Assembly (NCBI GenBank): GCA_028686145.1
Contig: JAQUCQ010000091.1
Location: 1-10,391 of the forward strand
Source of the DNA: Desulfuromonadaceae bacterium
GTDB lineage: Bacteria > Desulfobacterota > Desulfuromonadia > Geobacterales > Pseudopelobacteraceae
DNA: 10,391 nt
Reading direction: 5' to 3'
Part shown: positions 1 to 6,277 of the stretch, piece after piece
Layout: every line of letters begins with the position of its first letter
Numbering within the stretch: the first letter of the stretch is position 1
The notes under the pieces: model-generated
What the model saw: the letters and a program-made list of their open reading frames with translations, nothing else
What the model was told of the DNA's origin: nothing
The model's database searches: none
Position numbers and translations under genes: made by a program

Positions 1-97
1 CGTAGTGTAATGTAACCTGATCCGGTATAGTTTGCTGCTCACAAAGCTGTCCCAGCAACTTGCCTGCCCTTTGCAGCTCAGTTTCGGGTAACGCCAT
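1..97 (-). CDS. 5' end of an unidentified gene (partial, runs off the left edge)
   Basis: The reverse strand opens with an ATG at 97 and stays open to the window edge, giving 32 codons that begin MALPETELQRAGKLLGQLCE and continue QQTIPDQVTLHY. A good Shine-Dalgarno (AGGAAG, 107-112) lies 9 bases before the ATG, which is the main reason to believe the gene. The amphipathic start followed by an 'IPDQVTLHY'-like strand faintly recalls the N-terminus of DUF3024 proteins, but 32 residues are too few to assign a family. It is divergent from the cytochrome gene at 397, so both may be expressed from the spacer between them. Confidence 0.55.
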   Translation of the reverse strand, partial: MALPETELQRAGKLLGQLCEQQTIPDQVTLHY

Positions 98-396
98 TCG
101 TCAATTCTTCCTTTTGACCAATCCCTGATAAACAGGAGAATTACCAACGTACTAAAAACAGTTGAACTGCCGCTTACAGGTGGCGATACTATAGCAAATC
201 ACGTAGTGAAGCGAAACAAAAAGAGCAACAATCTTTCGTCACAGCGCGCATATCCAACTGTTTGTCTCGAATGTCAGTCAATCCTCTTTTTTACATGCCT
301 CGAGGTATTTTTACCTGCGCTACGATGACAAGGCCTTGACGATCCGGGGGCGACTGGTATCCTTGTTTTTACATATATCTGTCAAGGAGGAACACC
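98..396. other. Divergent intergenic spacer upstream of the cytochrome c gene
   Basis: About 300 bases lie between the leftward partial gene and the rightward cytochrome gene. I see no convincing reading frame in it. It holds the Shine-Dalgarno of the left gene (107-112), a possible sigma-70 promoter for the cytochrome (336-363) and the cytochrome's Shine-Dalgarno (385-390). No strong inverted repeat was found. Confidence 0.5.
336..363 (+). promoter_or_regulatory. Possible sigma-70 promoter for the small cytochrome c
   Basis: TTGACG (336-341, five of six matches to the -35 consensus) and TATCCT (358-363, four of six to the -10) are separated by 16 bases. Transcription would start near 370, giving a leader of about 25 bases that contains the AGGAGG. 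The -10 is weak, so this is only a candidate. Confidence 0.35.
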
Positions 397-723
397 ATGC
401 ATCGATCAATCCCGGTTTTCATCGCAGGTTTTTTTGTGGCATCAGCAATGGCGGCATTTGCTGGCGGCGGATCTTCCGCCGAGCAGGGCAAGGTGCTTTT
501 TAACAGCACATCACTGGGTACGAATGGCAAGAGTTGTGCGACGTGCCATCCGGGAGGAAAAAAGCTGGGAGGGGCTGCAGCCGAAGATGTAAAGGATCTT
601 GAAGCAATTATAAATAAGTGCATTGTTGGTGCACTCAATGGGAGTGCTCTCCCCAGCGGTTCGCGTGACCTCACATCACTGGCGTTGTATCTGAAGACGT
701 TCGGCACAGCTCCGTCCAAATAA
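397..723 (+). CDS. Secreted small monoheme cytochrome c (class I-like, no visible axial Met)
   Basis: This 108-residue protein is predicted to be a periplasmic electron carrier. Residues 1-22 form a Sec signal peptide (basic start, hydrophobic core, AFA-type cleavage site). The single heme site is CATCH, Cys47-Cys50-His51. The C-terminal half keeps the usual cytochrome c layout, with a helix around 'INKCIVGALNG' and a final helix 'LTSLALYLKTF'. In related small cytochromes the distal ligand is a Met just before the last helix (a '-DM-' pattern); here the segment reads SRDLTSL. The mature part has no Met at all and no His besides His51, so the sixth ligand is missing or unusual (Lys or Cys75 are possibilities). 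AGGAGG (385-390) sits 6 bases before the ATG. It converges with the cytochrome c peroxidase gene and could be its electron donor, though nothing in the sequence proves that. Confidence 0.85.
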   Translation: MHRSIPVFIAGFFVASAMAAFAGGGSSAEQGKVLFNSTSLGTNGKSCATCHPGGKKLGGAAAEDVKDLEAIINKCIVGALNGSALPSGSRDLTSLALYLKTFGTAPSK

Positions 724-804
724 CAGATAGCCCACGTATTGCACACGTGATGTGCTGTTCTCTGAAAGAGCCTTGTTTCTATTCTCGCTTATTCATGTAA
801 CTAC

Positions 805-840
805 CAGAGAAAGGGCCGGACATGTCCGACCCTTTCTCTG
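805..840. terminator. Hairpin between convergent cytochrome and peroxidase genes
   Basis: A 36-base near-perfect palindrome pairs 805-822 with 823-840 and has one mismatch (C816 against A829). It lies 81 bases past the cytochrome stop and 7 bases past the peroxidase stop, so it most likely ends both transcripts. Neither side has a clear U-tract, so termination efficiency is uncertain, and an mRNA-stabilising hairpin is an alternative. Confidence 0.6.
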
Positions 841-847
841 CGGGTAT

Positions 848-1888
848 CTACTTCAACGACGGTTTTGGCGTGGTATTGGAATTGGGTGGCAAGATTGGAT
901 AAATGATTCTTGGCTGTTTACCGGTAAGAGTCATGAGAAACGCCACAATTTTTCCATCATCGTCATCATTGAGGGTAATGCCGAGTTGTGCGGAGCCCAT
1001 CACCCTTACTGCATCCTGTAATTTCCACACCTTGCCTGAGTGGAAGTAGGGCGGTGTCAGATATATGTTGCGGAGAGATGGCGCTTTGAAAACATATTTG
1101 TCCGCAGAGGTGTTGGTGACTTTGAAACGCCCGAAATCTTCCGTGGGGCGGACCGCGTCTGTTGGGCTCTCTTTAACTCCGAAGGGGAAATATCCAGTGC
1201 CTCCGATATTGACTCCGTTGTGGCAGGCAGAGCACCCTTTGGCCATGAAAAGCTGCAGCCCTTCATACTCTTTGGTGTCAAGCGCTTTCCGGTTTCCCTT
1301 GAGGAAGCGGTCGAAGCGGGAGTCCGGTGTGATAAGTGTCGCTTCGAATACCTCGATGGCACGAGCCATATTGTCAAAGGTTATCGGATCTTTCTCTTTG
1401 GGAAATGCTTTTTTGAATGGGGGCAGATAACCGGGAATGCTCTTGAGCGTTTCCACCACCCGCTCCGGCGTGTTGTTCATCTCCACCGAAGCCTGGACAG
1501 GTCCTTTGGCCTGGGCTTCAAGGTCTTTTGCCCGGCCGTCCCAGAACTGGGCAATATTGAACACGGCGTTAAAGACTGTCGGAGCGTTACGCGGGCCCTT
1601 CTGCCAGCCGTGACCTGTGGATGTTTCCTGAAGGTCTACTCCTCCGAGACCGATGTTATGGCAGGTATTACAGCTGATCAGCTCAGATGAGGATAATCGC
1701 GGGTCAAAATAAAGCATTTCCCCCAGTTTTACTTTTCCGGGAGTCGCCGGGTTATTCTTTAGAACGGGCGGCTTTGTCGGAATGGCCTTGAAGGTTGCCT
1801 GGGCTTGGCTCAGTACGTCATCCTTTCCCCATGCGACACCTCCTGCAAGCATTACCACCATGATACAACTCGAAAGTTTCCACTTCAT
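848..1888 (-). CDS. Di-heme cytochrome c peroxidase (MacA/CcpA family)
   Basis: This 346-residue periplasmic enzyme would reduce hydrogen peroxide to water with electrons from small c-type cytochromes. In Geobacter the MacA relative has also been linked to extracellular electron transfer. A signal peptide covers roughly residues 1-21 (ending AWG). The peroxidatic heme site is CNTCH (Cys73, Cys76, His77), followed by the loop STGHGWQKGPRN with His93 and Trp95. The electron-transfer heme site is CSACH (Cys219, Cys222, His223). Met297 in RVMGSAQLG fits the distal Met of that heme. Other family blocks are FWDGRAKDLEAQAKGP, VEMNN and PYFHSGKVWKLQDAV. Length is normal for the family. TCCTCC (1896-1901) is a reverse-strand AGGAGG 7 bases before the ATG. 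The gene is convergent with the small cytochrome. MacA cannot be separated from its paralogue CcpA by eye. Confidence 0.93.
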   Translation of the reverse strand: MKWKLSSCIMVVMLAGGVAWGKDDVLSQAQATFKAIPTKPPVLKNNPATPGKVKLGEMLYFDPRLSSSELISCNTCHNIGLGGVDLQETSTGHGWQKGPRNAPTVFNAVFNIAQFWDGRAKDLEAQAKGPVQASVEMNNTPERVVETLKSIPGYLPPFKKAFPKEKDPITFDNMARAIEVFEATLITPDSRFDRFLKGNRKALDTKEYEGLQLFMAKGCSACHNGVNIGGTGYFPFGVKESPTDAVRPTEDFGRFKVTNTSADKYVFKAPSLRNIYLTPPYFHSGKVWKLQDAVRVMGSAQLGITLNDDDDGKIVAFLMTLTGKQPRIIYPILPPNSNTTPKPSLK

Positions 1889-1962
1889 AATACTGTCCTC
1901 CTTTAATTTTTTTTCTGCTCAGTTGGGGATGCTACTGCTGTCTTGGTCGTGGCAGAACCACA

Positions 1963-1992
1963 GCGTTTTCAACCGCAATCGGTTGCAAACGC
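1963..1992. repeat. 13-base inverted repeat upstream of the peroxidase gene
   Basis: GCGTTTTCAACCG (1963-1975) and CGGTTGCAAACGC (1980-1992) are inverted copies with one mismatch around a CAAT loop. It sits 75 bases upstream of the peroxidase start and 45 bases past the stop of the small leftward gene. No U-tract follows on either strand. It may be an operator for the peroxidase, a weak terminator, or a hairpin in the peroxidase leader; the sequence does not decide. Confidence 0.5.
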
Positions 1993-2036
1993 CTAAATTG
2001 GTACAGAAACATATGATTCAGGTAATAAAAAGGGGC

Positions 2037-2384
2037 CTATGCGCGTATCTTGGGTGGGGAAAACACCGGAAGATATATAATAGGAAAATACGGATGGCGC
2101 CCTTCCAGATAAAGTCTCCCGGACCCGGAGGGTAATGACGGCACTGTCACGATAGAATTGGTTGAATATTCAGGGCTGCTTATGTGAGCTGCTTCAAGTA
2201 TGTCATCATCATTATTAGCTGTTTCAATGTTAAAGTCAGACAAATCCAGGCTGTTATGAACATCGATGGCATCGTTGTCATCTTGAGCCAGGTGCGAAAC
2301 GTGATCAGCCCTGAAGGCGATGAGAAGCAGCAAGAAAATTAACTGCAGAATAAGTATTCCGGCGTATCGTTGCGATATAATCAT
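2037..2384 (-). CDS. Hypothetical small protein with N-terminal membrane segment and acidic body
   Basis: I do not recognise this 115-residue frame. Residues 8-24 are strongly hydrophobic (ILILQLIFLLLLIAF core) and could be a signal anchor or an uncleaved signal peptide. Residues 35-65 are rich in Asp and Asn (QDDNDAID, NNDDDILE). The C-terminus is aromatic and proline-rich (RHPYFPIIYLPVFSPP). Codon choice (GAT, CTG, GAA, GCC) resembles the neighbouring real genes, which argues against a random frame. The chosen ATG at 2384 has only a weak GGGA upstream. The frame extends further 5' to an ATG at 2447 and a TTG at 2465, but that extension reads less like protein. It lies downstream of nifH on the same strand but behind a strong terminator, so it probably has its own promoter. 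Confidence 0.5.
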   Translation of the reverse strand: MIISQRYAGILILQLIFLLLLIAFRADHVSHLAQDDNDAIDVHNSLDLSDFNIETANNDDDILEAAHISSPEYSTNSIVTVPSLPSGSGRLYLEGRHPYFPIIYLPVFSPPKIRA

Positions 2385-2565
2385 GATAAGTCCCACACAA
2401 ATAAAAGAGAAACGCGATAATGTGACATGACGAAACAATGGTACCATGTATCTGCGACAACTCAAGTACGTCGAGTAATAAATTGCTAATAATTTTTTTG
2501 TCGACCAACAGGGCCTGCATGTTCAGTATATTGTTTTTGATTGAAGAAGTGCCGAGGGCTATGCA

Positions 2566-2605
2566 AAATTATAAAGGCGGCCGATTGGGGCCGCCTTTAT
2601 AATTT
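2566..2605. terminator. Strong bidirectional hairpin downstream of nifH
   Basis: A perfect 17-base stem (2566-2582 with 2589-2605) closes a six-base loop, GATTGG. The GC-rich core (GGCGGCC) is flanked by A/T runs that give a U-rich tail in both directions. It lies 124 bases past the nifH stop. It should end nifH transcription before any downstream gene, which makes nifH effectively monocistronic. Confidence 0.85.
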
Positions 2606-2728
2606 CCGGGGGAGTATATGCTTACTAACGAAAACGTATAAGCTGTTATGTAAGTGTCATTCCAAAATAAAAGTCCTTTAAATACCCGATTTCTGCAATT
2701 TACCAAAACCATGTGTGCAGGACAGGTG

Positions 2729-3592
2729 CTATGCTGCTTCTGCCACACCCACGTTGGCTTCATCGTCTGCCTCCAGAATCCCGAACTTCATCAGCAGATC
2801 CTCCAGCTCTTCCATCTCCAGCGGCGTGGGTATGACCAGCATTTTGTTGTCGTTTATCTTCTGGGCCAGGGTGCGGTATTCCTGCGCCTGCGGGTGTTCC
2901 GGAGAGTATTCAATAACGGTCATCCGGCGCATCTCTGCCCGCTGTACCTGGTTGTCGCGAGGCACGAAATGAATCATCTGCGTACCAAGTTTTTCGGCCA
3001 GCGCGGTGACCAGCTCAAACTCCATATCCGTTTTTCTGGCATTGCAGATCAGTCCTGCGAGACGGACCTTGCCTGAAGTGGCATATTTGAGAATACCTTT
3101 AGAGATGTTATTTGCTGCATACATGGCCATCATTTCGCCGGAACAGACAATATAGATCTCTTCTGCCTTCCCTTCACGGATCGGCATGGCAAACCCGCCG
3201 CAGACAACATCACCCAGAACGTCATAGAAAACGAAATCCAGATCCGGCGTATAGGCACCATTCTCCTCCAGAAAATTAATGGCGGTGATGACGCCTCGGC
3301 CGGCGCAACCAACGCCTGGTTCGGGTCCCCCAGACTCGACACACTTGACACCGGCGTACCCGACCTTCATCACATTTTCTATTTCCAGATCCTCGACGGT
3401 CCCCAGTTCGCGAACCAAGTCCATTACCGTGTTCTGTGCCTTGGCATGGAGAATCAGGCGAGTCGAATCTGCCTTGGGGTCACAGCCTACAATCAATATT
3501 TTTTTGCCTAAAGCTGCGAGGCCAGCCACCGTATTCTGGGTTGTGGTGGACTTGCCGATGCCGCCTTTTCCATAAATCGCAATCTGTCTCAT
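2729..3592 (-). CDS. nifH: Nitrogenase iron protein NifH
   Basis: NifH is the homodimeric ATP-dependent reductase that passes electrons to the MoFe protein NifDK and is also used in cofactor assembly. The 287-residue protein is full length. Residues 8-15 are the P-loop GKGGIGKS. The cysteines bridging the 4Fe-4S cluster between subunits are Cys96 (in GVGCAGRGV) and Cys131 (in DVVCGGFAMP). Arg99 matches the DraT ADP-ribosylation site. VGCDPKADSTR and YDVLGDVVCGG are the switch regions. The sequence matches conventional NifH rather than the chlorophyllide or F430 paralogues. An ATG two codons upstream (3598) directly abuts the Shine-Dalgarno GAGGGAG (3599-3605), so I chose the ATG at 3592, which gives 6-base spacing and the canonical MRQIAIYGKGG start. 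No nifD or nifK follows; a terminator lies downstream. The long leader with its own terminator suggests regulated read-through. Confidence 0.97.
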   Translation of the reverse strand: MRQIAIYGKGGIGKSTTTQNTVAGLAALGKKILIVGCDPKADSTRLILHAKAQNTVMDLVRELGTVEDLEIENVMKVGYAGVKCVESGGPEPGVGCAGRGVITAINFLEENGAYTPDLDFVFYDVLGDVVCGGFAMPIREGKAEEIYIVCSGEMMAMYAANNISKGILKYATSGKVRLAGLICNARKTDMEFELVTALAEKLGTQMIHFVPRDNQVQRAEMRRMTVIEYSPEHPQAQEYRTLAQKINDNKMLVIPTPLEMEELEDLLMKFGILEADDEANVGVAEAA

Positions 3593-3645
3593 ATACATCT
3601 CCCTCGTCAGTTGTTGTGGACGCCAGTGAGTTTCGGGGTGGCGAA

Positions 3646-3659
3646 GTGAGGCGCCTCAC
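3646..3659. repeat. 14-base perfect palindrome in the nifH leader
   Basis: GTGAGGCGCCTCAC is its own reverse complement and lies 54 bases before the nifH ATG, after the leader terminator. In RNA it would fold as a 5-base-pair stem with a GCGC loop. It could protect the processed or read-through nifH mRNA or bind a dimeric protein. No evidence separates these. Confidence 0.4.
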
Positions 3660-3748
3660 GGGTGCTGAAAGCAGTTCCATGATTCCCAGCCTTTTGAGCC
3701 GCGTGCTCCATTCTTGTCTGATAACGTATTCTCAACTAAACACGGGAT

Positions 3749-3790
3749 AAAAAAACGCCCTGCACCTCTCATGACTGAGATGCAGGGCGT
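3749..3790 (-). terminator. Intrinsic terminator inside the nifH leader
   Basis: Read leftward, the stem ACGCCCTGCA (3790-3781) pairs perfectly with TGCAGGGCGT (3764-3755). An inner TCTC/GAGA stem closes the six-base loop AGTCAT with a two-base GG bulge. A run of seven Ts follows (3755-3749). This is a textbook Rho-independent terminator in the nifH direction, and its 3' end is about 157 bases before the nifH ATG. No leftward gene is visible between it and the divergent epimerase, so it either attenuates nifH or ends a short leader RNA or small RNA. Confidence 0.8.
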
Positions 3791-3850
3791 GGTACCTGTT
3801 TGACAGAGTTTGATGGTTGTCGTTGTGACTCTACTTTCAATCACATGCTA

Positions 3851-3862
3851 GTGTATATACAC
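3851..3862. promoter_or_regulatory. 12-base perfect palindrome, possible operator upstream of nifH
   Basis: GTGTATATACAC is a perfect palindrome overlapping the downstream end of the candidate nifH promoter. Perfect alternating purine-pyrimidine palindromes of this size often bind dimeric regulators. The regulator is unknown, and the site does not match the TGT-N10-ACA spacing of NifA sites. Confidence 0.4.
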
Positions 3863-3873
3863 AATACATGCCA
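3858..3873 (-). promoter_or_regulatory. Weak candidate -24/-12 (sigma-54) promoter for nifH
   Basis: Read leftward, the site is TGGCATGTATTGTGTA. The -24 box matches TGGCA-G at six of seven positions, but the -12 box has GT in place of the conserved GC. The spacing from GG to the -12 dinucleotide is correct. It would start transcription near 3847, about 57 bases before the leader terminator. The overlapping TTGGCA could instead be a sigma-70 -35 box. Two other weak candidates exist at 4087-4072 and near 4009-3994, so this is tentative. Confidence 0.25.
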
Positions 3874-4308
3874 ACTGATGTGGAATTCTCTGCATCGCAA
3901 GCCGAGAGTGCTCAGGCGGTTATTGCCTTTGTGCTGAAAATGAAGATAAAAGTAAATCTGACCATGTTCTATACAGGGTGACTGGTAATCATACAGAAGA
4001 GGTGCCATGAAGGAGAGAAGCGTGGCGACAGGTGGATGATGTCATTTCGTGGCGTATCTGCCGATGTCCAGAGCCGTAAGCCTTCCATCTACGATGCTGT
4101 TATCATTTTGTTGGTGTGGCCGCAGTATTTAGTAATATGTTTGATCGCCATAAATTAAAATAGCTTGCGGTCGTGGTGTTTTCCTGCATATCATACCAAT
4201 CTTGCAAGGTAGTTTGTTCTGTTGCCGATCTTGATGGGGGCCGCTCCCAATCATGTACACCATAGAGGCGTGGCGATTCAGTGCCGCGACCTGGACAGGA
4301 AAAACACA
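3874..4308. other. Non-coding spacer between divergent nifH and epimerase genes
   Basis: These 435 bases contain no frame I would defend; the open frames seen have no good ribosome site and unnatural composition. A short AT-rich patch lies at about 4126-4162. A weak TTGGTG / TAATAT pair (4111-4116 and 4133-4138, 16-base spacing) might serve the epimerase. The reverse-strand site TGGAAGGCTTACGGCT (4087-4072) has correct GG/GC spacing for sigma-54 but poor flanks. Enhancer sites for the nifH activator would be expected here, but I cannot identify one. Confidence 0.4.
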
Positions 4309-5316
4309 ATGAGCAGGATACTTGTTACCGGCGCAGCCGGGTTTATCGGTTTTCACCTTGTACAGCGCCTAGTGCGGTGCGGACACCAGGTTACCGGATT
4401 TGACAATCTGAACGACTACTATGACGTGGCACTCAAGGAAAGCCGGCTTGCCATTCTGGACGGCCTGGATGGCTTTGTGCTTGAACGCGGCGCCCTGGAA
4501 GACCGCTCACGGGTCGAACGTCTGTTTCAGGAAGGGCAGTTCGAGTATGTGATTAATCTTGCCGCCCAGGCCGGGGTCCGCTATTCACTCCAGAACCCGT
4601 ACGCCTACGTTGACAGTAATATCAGCGGGTTTCTGAATATTCTAGAGGGATGCCGCCATGCACATATCAAGCATCTGGTGTATGCATCGTCAAGTTCCGT
4701 CTATGGTGCCAATGCTTCGGTACCGTTTTCCGAACACCACTCAGTTGACCACCCGGTGTCACTCTATGCGGCCACCAAAAAATCCAACGAGCTGATGGCC
4801 CATACATACGCGCATCTCTTCGGCTTGCCGACGACCGGTTTGCGCTTCTTCACCGTATATGGACCATGGGGCCGACCGGATATGGCCTATTTTTCCTTTA
4901 CCAAGGCAATTCTGGAAGGGCGGCCGATCGATGTGTTCAACCATGGTCGAATGCAGCGTGATTTCACCTATATTGATGATATTATCGAGGGGGTTGTGCG
5001 GGTAATGGACCATATTCCGCGCCCCGACCTTTCATGGAACGCTGAATCGCCTGAACTGCCAACAAGCTCTGCTCCATACCGGGTATACAATATTGGCAAT
5101 CACCAGCCGGTTGAGCTTATCCGCTTTATAGAGGTTCTGGAAGAGTGCCTTGGCAAAAAAGCAGAGAAAAACCTTCTTCCTCTCCAGCCGGGCGAAGTAC
5201 TTGTAACGTATGCAGATGTTTCAGATTTAGCGACTGCCGTCGGGTTCAGGCCCGACACCAGTATCGAAGACGGTATTGCACGATTTGTCGATTGGTATCG
5301 GCAGTATTACGGCTGA
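4309..5316 (+). CDS. NAD-dependent epimerase, UDP-glucuronate 4-epimerase type
   Basis: This 335-residue extended short-chain dehydrogenase probably interconverts UDP-glucuronate and UDP-galacturonate for capsule, LPS or other surface polysaccharide. The N-terminal Rossmann motif is TGAAGFIG (residues 7-14). NLAAQAGVRYS (83-93) and the serines 127-130 lead to the catalytic pair Tyr153 and Lys157 in YAATK. The signature FTVYGPWGRPDMA (181-193), RDFTYIDDI (217-225), APYRVYNIGN (255-264) and LQPGEV (292-297) are the blocks that distinguish the glucuronate epimerase subgroup from GalE. The frame opens earlier, at 4222, but the ATG at 4309 has AGGA 8 bases upstream and gives the normal MSRILVTGAAG start. 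No other sugar genes are nearby, so the pathway is inferred only from family. hslO follows 69 bases downstream on the same strand. Confidence 0.88.
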   Translation: MSRILVTGAAGFIGFHLVQRLVRCGHQVTGFDNLNDYYDVALKESRLAILDGLDGFVLERGALEDRSRVERLFQEGQFEYVINLAAQAGVRYSLQNPYAYVDSNISGFLNILEGCRHAHIKHLVYASSSSVYGANASVPFSEHHSVDHPVSLYAATKKSNELMAHTYAHLFGLPTTGLRFFTVYGPWGRPDMAYFSFTKAILEGRPIDVFNHGRMQRDFTYIDDIIEGVVRVMDHIPRPDLSWNAESPELPTSSAPYRVYNIGNHQPVELIRFIEVLEECLGKKAEKNLLPLQPGEVLVTYADVSDLATAVGFRPDTSIEDGIARFVDWYRQYYG

Positions 5317-5385
5317 TTCCGGGTGACGTGGAGTAAATAAGCAGCAAGCAGAAATATGACTTTTTAAAAGGGGTTCCGTATTATT

Positions 5386-6276
5386 ATGGCTGATCAGATC
5401 GTTCGGGCATTATGCCTTTCAGGTGGAATCAGGGTGCTGGTGTGTGCTGCCGGGTCGCTGGCGCGTGAGATTTGTACTCTTCAGCAGGCTTCGGCGACGG
5501 CAAGCATTGCACTTTCCCGGGGGTTGGCGGGTGGAGCGCTGATGGGCGCTCTTCTTAAGACCGGTCAACGGACTGCTCTCAAGTTTGAGGGGAATGGGCC
5601 GCTGCGCAAGATGATTATTGAAGCGGATAGTGATGGGGCCGTTCGCGGCTGTGTCGGTAATCCTGCCGCTGATCTCGAAGCGCTGAATGGAAAGTGGAAT
5701 GTGGCGGGACTGATCGGCAAAGCGGGTTTTCTGACGGTTTCCAAGGATCTTGGCGCAGGCGGGCAGCCGTATCAGGGTGTCGTGCAGCTTGTCAGCAGTG
5801 AGGTCGGCGAGGACCTGGCATATTACCTGACTGACTCCGAACAGACTCCTTCGGCGGTGGGATTGGGGGCAACTCTTGCTGAAGACGGGCAGGTGGCCAC
5901 CTGCAGCGGCTTTCTGGTGCAGGCACTGCCAAAGGCAGACGAGGGTGAAATAGAAAAAATCATGGCGCGGATAGCAGGATTACCGGCATTGTCCGACCTG
6001 ATTGAAAAGGGTGGGGCAGAAGCGATTATTGGAGAGCTTTTCGGCGATATACCCTATACCATCCTTGAATCTCATGACATCTTCTTCCGCTGCGGATGTG
6101 GCCTGGAAAAGGTAGAACAGGCCCTTCTTACTTTGGGACGTGAGGAGTTGCAGGATATGCGGTCACAGGAGAACGGTGCCGAGGTGACGTGCGAATTCTG
6201 CCGCAAAGCATATCATCTGGATTCGTCTGAGCTGGATAAATTGATCAGCCTGACCTCAGAACAGCCTGGCCACTAA
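5386..6276 (+). CDS. hslO: Hsp33 redox-regulated chaperone
   Basis: Hsp33 is a cytoplasmic holdase that is inactive when reduced and zinc-bound. Oxidants such as peroxide or hypochlorite form disulfides, release zinc and switch it on to bind unfolding proteins. The 296-residue length is normal. The N-terminal domain includes the blocks ASIALSRGLAGGALMGALLK (about 38-58) and GAVRGCVGNP (84-93). The C-terminal switch has CGC (Cys236, Cys238) and CEFC (Cys269, Cys272), 30 residues apart, within the family's CXCX(27-32)CXXC pattern. An AAAAGGGG (5367-5374) lies 11 bases before the ATG, slightly far but usable. The stop is one base before the GTG of truA, so the two are surely co-transcribed. Extra cysteines at 10, 20, 30, 89 and 173 are outside the known switch. 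Confidence 0.96.
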   Translation: MADQIVRALCLSGGIRVLVCAAGSLAREICTLQQASATASIALSRGLAGGALMGALLKTGQRTALKFEGNGPLRKMIIEADSDGAVRGCVGNPAADLEALNGKWNVAGLIGKAGFLTVSKDLGAGGQPYQGVVQLVSSEVGEDLAYYLTDSEQTPSAVGLGATLAEDGQVATCSGFLVQALPKADEGEIEKIMARIAGLPALSDLIEKGGAEAIIGELFGDIPYTILESHDIFFRCGCGLEKVEQALLTLGREELQDMRSQENGAEVTCEFCRKAYHLDSSELDKLISLTSEQPGH

Positions 6277-6277
6277 C

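Noticed and set aside
733..755. Overlapping small inverted repeats (CACGT/ACGTG and GCACA/TGTGC) after the cytochrome stop
   Set aside because: Stems are only five base pairs with no U-tract; the 805-840 palindrome is a much better terminator.
752..1690. Open rightward frames at 752-1021, 1040-1690 and 1065-1430
   Set aside because: They lie antisense to the di-heme peroxidase, whose two heme motifs and full-length family match are unambiguous. They have no ribosome sites or recognisable domains.
3790..3850. ANTAR-type paired hexaloops upstream of the leader terminator
   Set aside because: The only clear hexaloop is inside the terminator itself and lacks G at position 4. Upstream folds (for example CTGT/ACAG around 3797-3807) have loops of the wrong size. 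I would not call an ANTAR motif by eye.
3994..4087. Other sigma-54-like sites on the reverse strand (TGGCACCTCTTCTGTA at 4009-3994; TGGAAGGCTTACGGCT at 4087-4072)
   Set aside because: Each deviates from consensus in one box and lies 400 bases or more from nifH. They are kept only as alternatives to the 3858-3873 site.
4222..4308. A 29-codon N-terminal extension of the epimerase
   Set aside because: It has no ribosome site, and its His/Pro-rich residues precede the normal start of the Rossmann fold. The ATG at 4309 has AGGA at good spacing.
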